This document shows positions 42,466 to 51,372 of a stretch of 64,000 nt of DNA, in pieces. The translations under genes were made by a program, and so were the position numbers. The notes below the pieces were generated by a model. The model worked only from the letters and a program-made list of their open reading frames with translations. It did not search any database and was not told where the DNA came from. This DNA comes from OCS116 sp051531935. GTDB taxonomy: Bacteria > Pseudomonadota > Alphaproteobacteria > Rhizobiales > OSC116. Location of the stretch: positions 38,333 to 102,332 of the forward strand of contig JAOPTR010000014.1 of NCBI GenBank assembly GCA_051531935.1. Direction: 5' to 3'. Each line of letters opens with the position of its first letter. Positions within the stretch are counted from its first letter, which is position 1.

Positions 42466-43482
42466 CTAAAAACGTTCTTCAAATTTTTTCGCAAGATCTT
42501 CGATATTCTCAGGCGGCCAGTTTGGCACATCCATACCAAGATGGAGACCCATCTGAGCGAGAACTTCTTTAATCTCATTCAATGATTTACGACCAAAGTT
42601 TGGTGTACGTAGCATTTCTGCTTCTGTTTTAAGAATAAGATCGCCGATATAGACAATGTTATCATTTTTCAGGCAGTTTGCAGAACGTACGCTAAGCTCT
42701 AATTCGTCAACCTTTTTAAGCAATGCTGGGTTAAAGGCAAGATCAGGGCTTGGCTCTTCAACTTCTTTCACTTCAGGTTCTTCAAAATTAACAAATACTT
42801 GTAGTTGATCTTGAATGATACGTGCTGAGAATGCGACAGCATCTTCAGGATTAATCACACCATTTGTTTCAACTTCTAATGTCAATTTATCATAATCAAG
42901 CACTTGACCTTCGCGGGTATCTTCAACTTTATAAGATACTTTACGAACAGGGCTGAAAAGACTATCGACAGGAATATAACCCACTGGGCTATCTTCTGCA
43001 CGATTTTCAACAGCAGTCACATAACCTTTACCATTATCGACTGTGAATTCCATACGAAGGTGACCACCTTCGTCGACATTACAGATAAATAGTTCTGGGT
43101 TAAGAATTTCGATGTCTGAACCAGATTCGATATCGCCAGCAGTAACCACACATGGGCCTTGCTTGTCGATAATCATACGCTTAACAGAATCACTATGTTG
43201 AGCAACGGCAATTTCTTTGATGTTCAACACTACATTTGCTACATCTTCACGAACACCCGCGATAGATGAAAACTCATGTAATACACTATCAATTTGTACG
43301 CCAGTTACTGCAGCACCTTGAAGCGATGAAAGCAAAACACGACGCAAAGCATTGCCAAGTGTTAAACCATAACCACGTTCAAGAGGTTCAACAATAATCG
43401 TTGCTTTTTTGCGCGGATCATGGCCTGGAACCACTTCTATTTTAGTTGGCTTAATAAGCTCTTGCCAGTTTTTTTGAATCAC
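42466..43482 (-). CDS. rpoA: RNA polymerase alpha subunit
   Basis: A 338-residue subunit. The N-terminal domain (1-230) has GYGLTLGNALRRVLLSSLQG for assembly and beta contact. An acidic linker (EEPEVKEVEEPSP) joins it to the C-terminal domain with helix-hairpin-helix (LKNDNIVYIGDLI, TPNFGRKSLNEI), which binds UP elements and activators. Length is standard. It lies 61 bases after rpsK and 33 before rplQ. Confidence 0.97.
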   Translation of the reverse strand: MIQKNWQELIKPTKIEVVPGHDPRKKATIIVEPLERGYGLTLGNALRRVLLSSLQGAAVTGVQIDSVLHEFSSIAGVREDVANVVLNIKEIAVAQHSDSVKRMIIDKQGPCVVTAGDIESGSDIEILNPELFICNVDEGGHLRMEFTVDNGKGYVTAVENRAEDSPVGYIPVDSLFSPVRKVSYKVEDTREGQVLDYDKLTLEVETNGVINPEDAVAFSARIIQDQLQVFVNFEEPEVKEVEEPSPDLAFNPALLKKVDELELSVRSANCLKNDNIVYIGDLILKTEAEMLRTPNFGRKSLNEIKEVLAQMGLHLGMDVPNWPPENIEDLAKKFEERF

Positions 43483-43543
43483 AATAAAACCTTTCGGAAA
43501 ATAGATTTACACCAATCCCATTAATATGAGATTGGCAACGCAA

Positions 43544-43933
43544 TTAAATACGACGACGTTTTGGAGGACGACAGCCATTATGAGGAATTGGAGTTACATC
43601 ACGAATTGATGTAATTTGAAAACCAATAGACTGAAGCGCACGAAGTGCACTTTCACGGCCAGAGCCAGCGCCTTTAACTTCAACTTCAAGAGTTTTCATG
43701 CCATGTTCTTGTGCTTTGCGACCAGCATCTTCAGCAGCAACCTGTGCAGCATAAGGTGTTGATTTACGAGAGCCCTTAAAGCCCATCATACCAGCAGAAG
43801 ACCATGCAACAGTGTTGCCTTGTACATCACTAATTGTCACCATGGTATTGTTGAATGTAGAATTTACATGCACAACGCCAGAGGCAATGTTTTTCCGCTC
43901 ACGACGGCGAACTTTTACTTTTTCTTTAGCCAT
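43544..43933 (-). CDS. rpsK: 30S ribosomal protein S11
   Basis: A 129-residue protein with GVVHVNSTFNNTMVTISD and the C-terminal PHNGCRPPKRRRI, where the asparagine-glycine pair often forms isoaspartate. S11 lines the mRNA exit path on the platform. Length equals that in E. coli. It follows rpsM by 15 bases. Confidence 0.97.
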   Translation of the reverse strand: MAKEKVKVRRRERKNIASGVVHVNSTFNNTMVTISDVQGNTVAWSSAGMMGFKGSRKSTPYAAQVAAEDAGRKAQEHGMKTLEVEVKGAGSGRESALRALQSIGFQITSIRDVTPIPHNGCRPPKRRRI

Positions 43934-43948
43934 TAAACTATACCTCTA

Positions 43949-44317
43949 TTATTTCTTCTTACCAGCGATAGCAACGGCAGGGCCTTTGCGTGTGCGTGCA
44001 TTGTTTTTAGTGTTTTGACCACGAACAGGCAAGCCACGACGATGACGCAAGCCACGGTAGCAACCAAGATCCATAAGGCGCTTAATGTTCATGGAAACCT
44101 CACGACGCAAATCACCTTCTACAAGATGATCACTATCGATTGTTTCACGAATTTTAATAACTTGCTGGTCTGAAAGTTCATTTACACGCATAGTGCGTTC
44201 AATGCCTACAACTTCACAAATTTGTTTGGCTTGGAAAGTACCAATACCATGAATATATGTAAGTGCTATCTCGACACGTTTACCTGTCGGAATGTTTACA
44301 CCTGAAATACGAGCCAC
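43949..44317 (-). CDS. rpsM: 30S ribosomal protein S13
   Basis: The 122-residue protein begins ARISGVNIPTGKRVEIALTY from a GTG start with AGGAG upstream. GCYRGLRHRRGLPVRGQ and the basic tail are conserved. S13 contacts P-site tRNA and forms bridge B1 with the large subunit. It heads the alpha-operon segment; a promoter lies about 150 bases upstream. Confidence 0.97.
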   Translation of the reverse strand: MARISGVNIPTGKRVEIALTYIHGIGTFQAKQICEVVGIERTMRVNELSDQQVIKIRETIDSDHLVEGDLRREVSMNIKRLMDLGCYRGLRHRRGLPVRGQNTKNNARTRKGPAVAIAGKKK

Positions 44318-44464
44318 GTGTTATTCTCCTTATAATTTAACCAACCGTCTATCACGTTATAAAATTCGGGGTGGTCAAATACCGCTCTTTTTACGGCAAT
44401 TTAACTTTCAAAGTAAACTCTCGGTCAAAAACCGATAATTACTTCACTTTCTTCTATCCGTGCC

Positions 44465-44493
44465 TTGTAAAGGATTCTACACCCATTAGTCAA
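44465..44493 (-). promoter_or_regulatory. Promoter for rpsM-rpsK-rpoA-rplQ
   Basis: TTGACT (44488-44493) and TTACAA (44465-44470) on the minus strand are 17 bases apart. They lie just after the adk stop and about 150 bases before rpsM. The leader is long enough for translational control, but no specific fold was established. Confidence 0.5.
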
Positions 44494-44511
44494 CAGCCAA
44501 ACAGACATTAT

Positions 44512-45087
44512 TTAAACTTCGTCCAATATGCTTCTAATCTCAGCTGAAACAGCATCAATATCGGCCATACCGTCCACAGTTTTCAACACACCTTGATCTC
44601 CATAATATTTAATCAAAGGTGCCGTTTGTTCATGATAAACTACCAAGCGTTTTTTCAAAGCTTGAACATTATCATCGGCCCGTGGGCCGCCTTCAGTTTC
44701 TTTGGCGCGTTGTTCAATACGACCAAACAAATCTTTTTCAACAACTTCTATTGAAATCACTACGTCCAAAGTCATGTTTTTTTCATCAAGCATTTTATCC
44801 AATGCTTCGGCTTGGGCAGTGTTTCTTGGGAAACCGTCTAAAATAAAACCTTTAGCGCAATCTGGCGCTTCGACACGTTCAGATATAATACCAACCACAA
44901 TATCATCAGAAACCAAATCTCCACGTTCCATAATGCCTTTGACTTTAAGACCCATTTCACTACCAGCAGCAATGGCGGCTCTTAACATATCACCTGTAGA
45001 CAATTGGGCAAACCCAAACTCTTCGACCAAGCTTTGGGCTTGAGTGCCTTTACCGGCACCTGGAGGTCCTAATAATATTAGTTTCAT
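44512..45087 (-). CDS. adk: Adenylate kinase, short-lid type
   Basis: A 191-residue kinase with P-loop GPPGAGKGT at 7-15, the AMP-binding region LSTGDMLRAAIAAGSEMG, and GFILDGFPRNTAQAEAL. The LID is short: RIEQRAKETEGGPRADDN replaces the 30-residue insert of E. coli-type enzymes and has no zinc cysteines. It interconverts 2 ADP with ATP and AMP. Its ATG overlaps the secY stop by four bases, the common alphaproteobacterial arrangement. Confidence 0.96.
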   Translation of the reverse strand: MKLILLGPPGAGKGTQAQSLVEEFGFAQLSTGDMLRAAIAAGSEMGLKVKGIMERGDLVSDDIVVGIISERVEAPDCAKGFILDGFPRNTAQAEALDKMLDEKNMTLDVVISIEVVEKDLFGRIEQRAKETEGGPRADDNVQALKKRLVVYHEQTAPLIKYYGDQGVLKTVDGMADIDAVSAEIRSILDEV

Positions 45088-46418
45088 TTTTTGCGTTTCC
45101 CTCTTAACTTCGATTTCTTAATAAGCCCCTCATATTGATGAGCTAGTAGTCGAGATTGCACTTGTTGAACAGTGTCCATGGTCACACTAACAACAATCAG
45201 CAAAGATGTACCACCAAAATAGAATGGCAAAGCAAATTGTGATTGCAAAATTTCAGGCAAGATACAAACAGCAACCAAATAGGCAGAACCTAAAACAGTG
45301 ATGCGCGTTAACACAAAGTCGATATATTCAGCAGTACGGGCGCCTGGACGAATGCCAGGTATAAAACCACCTTGCTTTTTGAGGTTATCAGCAGTGTCCG
45401 CAGGGTCCATCGCCACACCAGTTTGGTAGAAAGCAAAAAACACAATAAGCACAACGAAAACTAGCAGGTAAAGTGGCTGACCGCGACCCAACAATGCTGA
45501 GATAGTCGCAATAACCTCATTATCAGAGGTACCCGCCAAATTAGAAATGGTCACGGGTATCATCAGTAAAGCTGTTGCAAAAATTGGTGGAATAACACCT
45601 GCAGTATTTAGTTTAAGCGGTAAATGAGAGCTTTCGCCACCATACATTTGATTGTTCATTTGGCGTTTTGGATATTGCACCAAAAGCTTACGTTGAGCGC
45701 GTTCGATAAACACGATAAACGCAATAACCAATACTGACAGAATTAGGATACCGATAATAAGGAAAGTAGAAATTGTACCTTGTTGGCCTAATTGCAACAT
45801 TTGCACCAAACCAACAGGAATGTTGGCCACAATACCAGAGAAAATAATCAAAGATACGCCATTACCAATACCACGAGCAGTAATTTGCTCACCCAACCAC
45901 ATAAGGAAGAGCACACCACCAACAATGGTGATAACCGTGGAAATTTGGAACATGAAACCAGGGTTTACAACCAAACCAGGACTAGCTTCAAGGCTAGCGG
46001 CTAGTGTGTAGCCTTGTACAGCAGCTAAGAAAACAGCACCATAACGGGTATATTGAGTGATTTTTTTCTGGCCAGACGCGCCATCTTTTTTCATCGCTGC
46101 CAAAGCAGGAACCATGCTCGTCATCAATTGAATGATGATAGAGGCGGTAATATATGGAATTACGTTTAAGGCAAAAATAGCCATACGCCCAACAGCACCA
46201 CCTGCAAACATATCCAACACGCCCAGCAGGCCTGATTGATTGTTCTGGAATGCACCTGCAAGTACTGACGCATCAATACCAGGGATTGGAATAAAAGTAC
46301 CTAAACGATACACAAGAAGCGCACCTAGTGTAAACCAGATACGCTTTTTTAGATCTTCGGCTTTACCAAAAGCCGAAAAGTTCAAATTCGAGGCGAGCTG
46401 TTCCGCTGCTGATGCCAT
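45084..46418 (-). CDS. secY: Preprotein translocase subunit SecY
   Basis: A 444-residue protein with about ten transmembrane segments. RLGTFIPIPGID near the start, the pore-ring sequences VIPYITASIIIQLMT, and KLNTAGVIPPIFATALL and QTGVAMDPADTADNLKKQGGF (split across loops) are typical. It forms the lateral-gated channel with SecE and SecG. It is separated from rplO by a 190-base gap with hairpins rather than the usual short gap. Confidence 0.97.
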   Translation of the reverse strand: MASAAEQLASNLNFSAFGKAEDLKKRIWFTLGALLVYRLGTFIPIPGIDASVLAGAFQNNQSGLLGVLDMFAGGAVGRMAIFALNVIPYITASIIIQLMTSMVPALAAMKKDGASGQKKITQYTRYGAVFLAAVQGYTLAASLEASPGLVVNPGFMFQISTVITIVGGVLFLMWLGEQITARGIGNGVSLIIFSGIVANIPVGLVQMLQLGQQGTISTFLIIGILILSVLVIAFIVFIERAQRKLLVQYPKRQMNNQMYGGESSHLPLKLNTAGVIPPIFATALLMIPVTISNLAGTSDNEVIATISALLGRGQPLYLLVFVVLIVFFAFYQTGVAMDPADTADNLKKQGGFIPGIRPGARTAEYIDFVLTRITVLGSAYLVAVCILPEILQSQFALPFYFGGTSLLIVVSVTMDTVQQVQSRLLAHQYEGLIKKSKLRGKRKK

Positions 46419-46447
46419 TCAATTTGCTCCTAATCAATTTTACAATA

Positions 46448-46488
46448 TTTTTGAAATATTTTCCAAATTCAGAAAAATATTTCAAAAA
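46448..46488. repeat. AT-rich 15-bp inverted repeat in the secY leader
   Basis: TTTTTGAAATATTTT and AAAATATTTCAAAAA form perfect 15-bp arms around an 11-base loop, 30 bases before the secY start. It is not followed by a T run on the minus strand. It may fold in the secY mRNA leader or bind a protein. Confidence 0.6.
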
Positions 46489-46569
46489 CATCCTAAAAGC
46501 AAAAAAACTATGGTGGCTTTTAACAGCCACTATAGTTGCGCCATTTAGTAATATAAATATATAAGAACT

Positions 46570-46604
46570 AAAAAGCAAAATTAAAGGCAGGTTGCCCTGC
46601 CCTT
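46570..46604 (-). terminator. Candidate terminator between rplO and secY
   Basis: On the minus strand GGCAGG pairs with CCTGCC around GCAA, followed by TTTAATTTTGCTTTTT. It begins five bases after the rplO stop. It would reduce read-through from the spc genes into secY-adk. Confidence 0.55.
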
Positions 46605-46608
46605 AAAA

Positions 46609-47094
46609 TTATTTTTCTTTTTTAACCGCTTTAGCACGCTTCGTAATTGTTACACTGCCGCCGATTTTTTCAATCGCTGCAGTTGCACCAGCACTTGCGC
46701 CATAAACTTCGAAGTTAAGTTTAGTAGTAAGTTCGCCATTGCCCAAAATACGCACACCATCAAGTTCACGACGGATAACACCAGCTGCAACAAGTGTAGC
46801 TGCAGTCACTGTAGCGCTTTTGTCCAATTTTTTAGCATCAAGAGCTTCTTGGATACGACCCAAGTTAACACCTGTTGTTTTCTTAGCGAAAATATTGTTA
46901 AAGCCACGTTTAGGTAGACGCATGTGAATAGGCATTTGACCGCCTTCAAAGCCTTTTATTGCCACACCTGAGCGAGACTTTTGACCTTTAACACCACGAC
47001 CACATGTTTTGCCCTTACCAGAGCCAATGCCACGACCAACGCGTTTGCTGTTATAACGGGCACCTTCTTTATCTGCAATTTCATTAAGACGCAT
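46609..47094 (-). CDS. rplO: 50S ribosomal protein L15
   Basis: The 161-residue protein has the glycine-rich N-terminus GRGIGSGKGKTCGRGVKGQK and RSGVAIKGFEGGQMPIHMR, followed by the globular end. L15 binds late in 50S assembly. The C-terminal tail VTITKRAKAVKKEK is slightly longer than in E. coli. It is the last ribosomal gene before secY. Confidence 0.97.
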   Translation of the reverse strand: MRLNEIADKEGARYNSKRVGRGIGSGKGKTCGRGVKGQKSRSGVAIKGFEGGQMPIHMRLPKRGFNNIFAKKTTGVNLGRIQEALDAKKLDKSATVTAATLVAAGVIRRELDGVRILGNGELTTKLNFEVYGASAGATAAIEKIGGSVTITKRAKAVKKEK

Positions 47095-47125
47095 AATAAT
47101 ATCCTTTATTTAGTAAAAGAAGCGA

Positions 47126-47314
47126 TTAAGCTTCCTCTACAATACGTACCATATGAGAAACTTTACGGATCATACCACGTATAGACGGTGTATCTTCCAA
47201 AGTTCTTACACGATGCATTTTATTAAGGCCAAGACCCACTAATGTAGCACGTTGGCTAGCTTCACGACGAATTGGGCTACCAATTTGCTCAATGGTAATT
47301 GTTTTTTTAGCCAT
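47126..47314 (-). CDS. rpmD: 50S ribosomal protein L30
   Basis: The 62-residue protein reads ITIEQIGSPIRREASQRATL and GLGLNKMHRVRTLEDTPSIR, the L30 signature. It contacts 23S rRNA domain II and 5S region. Like other bacterial L30 it is short. It lies between rpsE and rplO with 33 and 31 base gaps. Confidence 0.97.
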   Translation of the reverse strand: MAKKTITIEQIGSPIRREASQRATLVGLGLNKMHRVRTLEDTPSIRGMIRKVSHMVRIVEEA

Positions 47315-47347
47315 TGTTTTAATCCTTCAATTTGGAATAAGCTGAGC

Positions 47348-47908
47348 TTATGCACCCGTTTCGATTGAATCACCAGCACCATCACGACGACGGGCTACGA
47401 TATCTGAAACCTTTTTACCACGACGCGCAGCCACTTTACGGGGGCTGTTCTCTTTTTGAAGAGCGTCGAAGGTAGCACGAACCATGTTATATGGGTTTGA
47501 TGTGCCAATAGATTTCGCTACAACATCCTGAATACCTACAGTTTCAAAAACTGCACGCATAGGACCACCAGCAATAATACCAGTACCTGGAGGCGCTGCA
47601 CGAAGCATCACTTTACCAGCACCATGGCGACCTTCTACATCATGATGTAGAGTACGGCCTTCGCGTAGTGGAACACGGATCATTTGGCGTTTAGCTTCTT
47701 CTGTTGCTTTACGAATGGCTTCAGGTACTTCTTTTGCTTTACCTTTACCAAAACCAACGCGGCCTTTTTGATCACCAAGCACTACAAGTGCTGCAAAACC
47801 AAAACGACGACCACCCTTAACAACTTTTGCTACGCGGTTAATATGAACGAGACGGTCAACAAATTCGCTGTCGCGTTCGTCATTATTTCTATCATTATTA
47901 CGTGCCAT
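47348..47908 (-). CDS. rpsE: 30S ribosomal protein S5
   Basis: A 186-residue protein with the double-stranded-RNA-binding domain FVDRLVHINRVAKVVKGGRR and the C-terminal fold ending in SPRKVAARRGKKVSDIV. S5 contributes to decoding fidelity and mRNA helicase action at the entry site. An acidic to basic N-terminal run RNNDRNNDERDSE is a common alphaproteobacterial extension. Confidence 0.97.
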   Translation of the reverse strand: MARNNDRNNDERDSEFVDRLVHINRVAKVVKGGRRFGFAALVVLGDQKGRVGFGKGKAKEVPEAIRKATEEAKRQMIRVPLREGRTLHHDVEGRHGAGKVMLRAAPPGTGIIAGGPMRAVFETVGIQDVVAKSIGTSNPYNMVRATFDALQKENSPRKVAARRGKKVSDIVARRRDGAGDSIETGA

Positions 47909-47919
47909 TATTTTACCCT

Positions 47920-48285
47920 TTAAAACTTAAGACCGGCTTCACGCGCTGCTTCCGCAAGCGCCTTAACACGTCCATGATACAAATAACTACCACGATCAAA
48001 CACTACGTCTTTAAGACCAGCAGCGTTTGCACGTTCAGCAACTAATTTACCCACTGCTATTGCCGCAGCAACATCAGCACCCGTTTTAAGTGACGACTTC
48101 ACATCTTTTTCAATAGATGAAGCGGCTGCCACTGTTTTGCCTAAACCATCATCAATGATTTGAGCATATATATGTTTTGACGAACGAAAAACTGATAGAC
48201 GCGGACGACCGTTAGCCACTTTTTTGAGACTATTACGAACACGCTGTTTACGACGTTCTGTTGTTTTCCTGTTGGAAACTGCCAT
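47920..48285 (-). CDS. rplR: 50S ribosomal protein L18
   Basis: The 121-residue protein has RPRLSVFRSSKHIYAQIID and the end block FDRGSYLYHGRVKALAEAAREAGL. L18 binds 5S rRNA with L5 and links it to the 50S body. Length is normal. It follows rplF by 12 bases. Confidence 0.97.
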   Translation of the reverse strand: MAVSNRKTTERRKQRVRNSLKKVANGRPRLSVFRSSKHIYAQIIDDGLGKTVAAASSIEKDVKSSLKTGADVAAAIAVGKLVAERANAAGLKDVVFDRGSYLYHGRVKALAEAAREAGLKF

Positions 48286-48297
48286 TTTTTAAGACTC

Positions 48298-48831
48298 CTA
48301 CTTCTTCTTACCTTCTTTGCGGAACACATATTCGCCTTGATAACGAATGCCTTTGCCTTTAAACGGCTCAGGTTTACGATATTTACGAATATTTGCGGCT
48401 ACTTGACCAACCAATTGTTTATCAACACCTGATACAACAATTTCAGTAGGTTTTGTAACTTTTATTTCCACACCTTCAGGGGCGTCATAATTTACCTCAT
48501 GAGAGAGGCCTAAATTCAGGCTAAGAGTCTTACCTTTTAGCGCTGCACGATAACCAACACCTTGGATTTCCAAAGTTTTAGAGTATCCTTCCGAAACACC
48601 AGCTACAATATTTGCAACCAATGTACGGCTCATACCCCACATGCTACGTGCGCGTTTGGAATCATCGCGTGGAGTGATTAACAAGCCATTTTCTGAATCA
48701 GAAATTGAAACTTCATTAACCAACACGACTGAAAGACTGCCCTTAGGACCTTTTACCGAAATTTCCTGACCTTCGATGTTAAATTCAACACCTGCAGGTA
48801 ACGGTATTGCTTTTTTACCAATACGTGACAT
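48298..48831 (-). CDS. rplF: 50S ribosomal protein L6
   Basis: A 177-residue protein with two related domains; MSRIGKKAIPLPAGV starts it and the C-terminal PEPFKGKGIRYQGEYVFRKE is the signature. L6 lies near the sarcin-ricin loop and the factor site. It is 41 bases after rpsH. Confidence 0.97.
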   Translation of the reverse strand: MSRIGKKAIPLPAGVEFNIEGQEISVKGPKGSLSVVLVNEVSISDSENGLLITPRDDSKRARSMWGMSRTLVANIVAGVSEGYSKTLEIQGVGYRAALKGKTLSLNLGLSHEVNYDAPEGVEIKVTKPTEIVVSGVDKQLVGQVAANIRKYRKPEPFKGKGIRYQGEYVFRKEGKKK

Positions 48832-48872
48832 ATTATTTTCCTTAATTAATGAGAAATCTCATCAACCATTCG

Positions 48873-49271
48873 TTAGAATAGTTGACAAAGAACTTCACCA
48901 CCAACATTTTCTTCTCTTGCTTTCCAGTCTGCCATAACACCTTTAGGTGTAGAAAGAATAGAAATACCAAGACCATTGTAAACAGGTGTAATGTTTTTCA
49001 CTGATGAATAAACACGACGACCTGGCTTTGAAACACGCTTAACTTCCTGAATAACAGGAGCGCCTTCAAAATACTTTAATTCGACTTCAAATTCTGATTT
49101 GCCACCGTCAAATTCAACAGCTGCATAACCACGAATAAAGCCTTCATCTGCTAATACGTCTAACACACGACCGCGAAGGTTAGAAGCAGGTGTAGAAACC
49201 ATGCTTTTACCACGCATTTGAGCGTTACGAATACGAGTTAGCATATCACCGAGAGGATCTGTCATAACCAT
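48873..49271 (-). CDS. rpsH: 30S ribosomal protein S8
   Basis: The 132-residue protein has DPLGDMLTRIRNAQMRGK and the C-terminal GLGISILSTPKGVMADWKA followed by GGEVLCQLF. S8 binds 16S helix 21 early in assembly and in enterobacteria represses the spc operon. The first ATG (MVMTDP) is eight bases after AGGAG; a second ATG two codons on is a possible alternative. Confidence 0.97.
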   Translation of the reverse strand: MVMTDPLGDMLTRIRNAQMRGKSMVSTPASNLRGRVLDVLADEGFIRGYAAVEFDGGKSEFEVELKYFEGAPVIQEVKRVSKPGRRVYSSVKNITPVYNGLGISILSTPKGVMADWKAREENVGGEVLCQLF

Positions 49272-49282
49272 AATTTTATCTC

Positions 49283-49588
49283 CTACCAGCTCGATTTAAC
49301 AAGGCCAGGAATCTTACCTTGAGAACCAAGTTCTCTAAGCGCGATACGTGACATTTTTAATTTACGGTAATAACCGCGTGGACGACCTGTAACTTCACAA
49401 CGATTTTTAAGGCGGGTTTTTGAACCATTACGAGGTAATTTCGCAAGATCCATACGTGCTTTAAAACGTTCTTCTGGTTTTAGGTTTTCATCTTTAGAGA
49501 TCACTATAAGTGCTTCACGTTTCGTTGCATATTTAGCAACTGTACGTTGGCGCTTTAGCTCTCTTTGAATCATACTTACTTTAGCCAT
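49283..49588 (-). CDS. rpsN: 30S ribosomal protein S14 (zinc-independent form)
   Basis: The 101-residue protein begins MAKVSMIQRELKRQ and ends RCEVTGRPRGYYRKLKMSR, ALRELGSQGKIPGLVKSSW. It lacks the CxxC pair of the zinc form and has the long-form length. The ATG at 49588 is four bases after the rplE stop; a longer upstream frame overlaps rplE and is not S14-like. S14 helps form the head of the 30S subunit. Confidence 0.96.
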   Translation of the reverse strand: MAKVSMIQRELKRQRTVAKYATKREALIVISKDENLKPEERFKARMDLAKLPRNGSKTRLKNRCEVTGRPRGYYRKLKMSRIALRELGSQGKIPGLVKSSW

Positions 49589-49592
49589 ATAA

Positions 49593-50150
49593 CTATTCCT
49601 TATCCTTTGGGAAAGGGAAGTTAAACCCTTTAAGCAATGAACGAGCTTCGTCATCAGTATTGGCAGTTGTACAAACAATAATGTCCATACCCCACATAAC
49701 GTCAATTTTGTCATATTCGATTTCAGGGAAAACGATATGTTCTTTAACGCCCATAGCAAAGTTACCATTGCCATCAAAACTTTTAGGATTTAGCCCACGG
49801 AAGTCACGAGTACGAGGAAGAGCGATTGTGATTAGACGATCTAAAAACTCAAACGCTGCATTGCCACGTAAAGTAACTTTACAACCAAGCGGCATTTCTT
49901 CACGTACTTTAAAAGTAGCGATAGATTTGCGAGCTTTCGTAATTACTGGTTTTTGACCAGCAATTGCAGTTAGCGCATCAACGGCAGATTTAATCTTTTT
50001 AGTATCGGCAACAGTTTCGCCAACACCCATGTTGATAACAACTTTGTCTAGCTGCGGGATAAGCATTTCATTAGTATATTTATACTCATTTTTAAGCTCA
50101 TCACGTACAACGTCGACATAATGCTTTTTCAAGCGTGCTACATTAGACAT
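49593..50150 (-). CDS. rplE: 50S ribosomal protein L5
   Basis: A 185-residue protein with DKVVINMGVGETVADTKK, PVITKARKSIATFKVREE and RDFRGLNPKSFDGNGNFAMG. L5 binds 5S rRNA and bridges to S13. Its start overlaps the rplX stop by eight bases. Length is typical for alphaproteobacteria. Confidence 0.97.
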   Translation of the reverse strand: MSNVARLKKHYVDVVRDELKNEYKYTNEMLIPQLDKVVINMGVGETVADTKKIKSAVDALTAIAGQKPVITKARKSIATFKVREEMPLGCKVTLRGNAAFEFLDRLITIALPRTRDFRGLNPKSFDGNGNFAMGVKEHIVFPEIEYDKIDVMWGMDIIVCTTANTDDEARSLLKGFNFPFPKDKE

Positions 50151-50463
50151 CGATCACATCTCCTGAACGTTTGGCAAAGCGAACTTTTTTACCTTCAACA
50201 GTTTTATAACCAACGCGTGTTGGTTTGCCGTCTTTAGGATCTTCAATCGCAATGTTTGAGATATTGATAGTTGCTTCTTTTGTAAAAATGCCACCCTCAG
50301 CAGTTTGCGTAGGTTTAGTATGACGTTTAACAAGGTTCACACCTGAAACAATAGCGCGATTTTCTTTAGGAATAACCTTCAGAACTTGTCCTTTTTTACC
50401 AGCATCACGGCCAGTTAAAACAACAACATTATCGCCTTTTTTGATTTTCAACTTAACAGCCAT
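50143..50463 (-). CDS. rplX: 50S ribosomal protein L24
   Basis: The 106-residue protein starts MAVKLKIKKGDNVVVLTGRD and carries the KOW motif AGKKGQVLKVIPKENRAIVSG within this N-terminal half. L24 is an assembly initiator at the 5' end of 23S rRNA. The ATG at 50463 is one base from the rplN stop; the longer frame adds unrelated residues from inside rplN. Confidence 0.96.
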   Translation of the reverse strand: MAVKLKIKKGDNVVVLTGRDAGKKGQVLKVIPKENRAIVSGVNLVKRHTKPTQTAEGGIFTKEATINISNIAIEDPKDGKPTRVGYKTVEGKKVRFAKRSGDVIDV

Positions 50464-50464
50464 A

Positions 50465-50833
50465 TTACAGAACCTCCGGTGCAAGTGACACAATTTTCAT
50501 GTGTTTCTTAGCACGTAGTTCACGTACAACTGGGCCAAAAATACGAGTTCCGATAGGTTCACCGTTTTGGTTCACAAGAACCGCAGCGTTACCATCGAAA
50601 CGAATCATTGAACCGTCCTTACGTTGGATGTCTTTTTTCGTACGCACGATAACCGCGCGACGAACGTCACCCTTTTTCACTTTACCGTTAGGTGTAGCTT
50701 CTTTTACACTAACCACTATAATGTCGCCTACAGACGCAGTTTTGCGTTTCGATCCACCAAGTACTTTAATACACTGAACGCGTTTAGCACCTGAGTTATC
50801 GGCAACATCTAGATTTGTTTGCATTTGAATCAT
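50465..50833 (-). CDS. rplN: 50S ribosomal protein L14
   Basis: The 122-residue protein begins MIQMQTNLDVADNSGAKRVQ and has the signature RRAVIVRTKK near the middle. L14 forms intersubunit bridges and binds RsfS. Length equals E. coli L14. A 70-base gap separates it from rpsQ, where the spc operon begins in enterobacteria. Confidence 0.97.
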   Translation of the reverse strand: MIQMQTNLDVADNSGAKRVQCIKVLGGSKRKTASVGDIIVVSVKEATPNGKVKKGDVRRAVIVRTKKDIQRKDGSMIRFDGNAAVLVNQNGEPIGTRIFGPVVRELRAKKHMKIVSLAPEVL

Positions 50834-50903
50834 GACATAAGTCCTTCAAATAGCCTCCACCCAAATAAATGAATAGAGGCAATGCTCAACAAATAAGAAT
50901 CAG

Positions 50904-51131
50904 TTATTTAATAACTGCCCATTTTTTGTTTTTCGATACCGGCTTGGTTTCTTCGATACGTATAATATCTCCGACCTTAACCGAGTTACTTTCATCATGC
51001 GCATGATACTTCTTAGTACTACGCACGGTCTTCTTAAGCAATGGATCGGTAAAACGACGTTCTACTTTAACCACTACAGTTTTATCATTAGCGTCAGAAG
51101 TAACGACGCCTTGTAGGATACGCTTTGGCAT
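50904..51131 (-). CDS. rpsQ: 30S ribosomal protein S17
   Basis: The 75-residue OB-fold protein has GVVTSDANDKTVVVKVERRF and DPLLKKTVRSTKKYHAHDE. S17 binds the 5' domain of 16S rRNA early in assembly. It follows rpmC by 12 bases. Confidence 0.97.
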   Translation of the reverse strand: MPKRILQGVVTSDANDKTVVVKVERRFTDPLLKKTVRSTKKYHAHDESNSVKVGDIIRIEETKPVSKNKKWAVIK

Positions 51132-51143
51132 ATCAAATCCTCT

Positions 51144-51344
51144 TTACGCTTTAGCTGCAGCACGCAATTGCGTCTGTACTGTTTGAACTCTAGCAATATC
51201 GCGGCGCACTTCACGTACTCGCGATGGCTTTTCCAATTGACCAGTGGCCTTTTGGAAACGTAAGTTAAATTGCTCTTTCTTAAGACCGAGCAGTTCATCT
51301 TGAAGTTCATCCAAGCTTTTGTCTTTTAATTCATTGGCCTTCAT
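51144..51344 (-). CDS. rpmC: 50S ribosomal protein L29
   Basis: A 66-residue two-helix protein with ELLGLKKEQFNLRFQKATGQ and VRRDIARVQTV. L29 sits at the exit tunnel near L23 and helps dock SRP or trigger factor. A 92-base gap with a strong hairpin separates it from rplP, unusually long for this pair. Confidence 0.96.
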   Translation of the reverse strand: MKANELKDKSLDELQDELLGLKKEQFNLRFQKATGQLEKPSRVREVRRDIARVQTVQTQLRAAAKA

Positions 51345-51372
51345 AGTGGCCTATCCTCTCAAAAATGTTGCC

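Noticed and set aside
49589..49777. Long upstream extension of the rpsN frame
   Set aside because: It overlaps rplE in another frame and does not resemble S14; the ATG at 49588 gives the normal protein.
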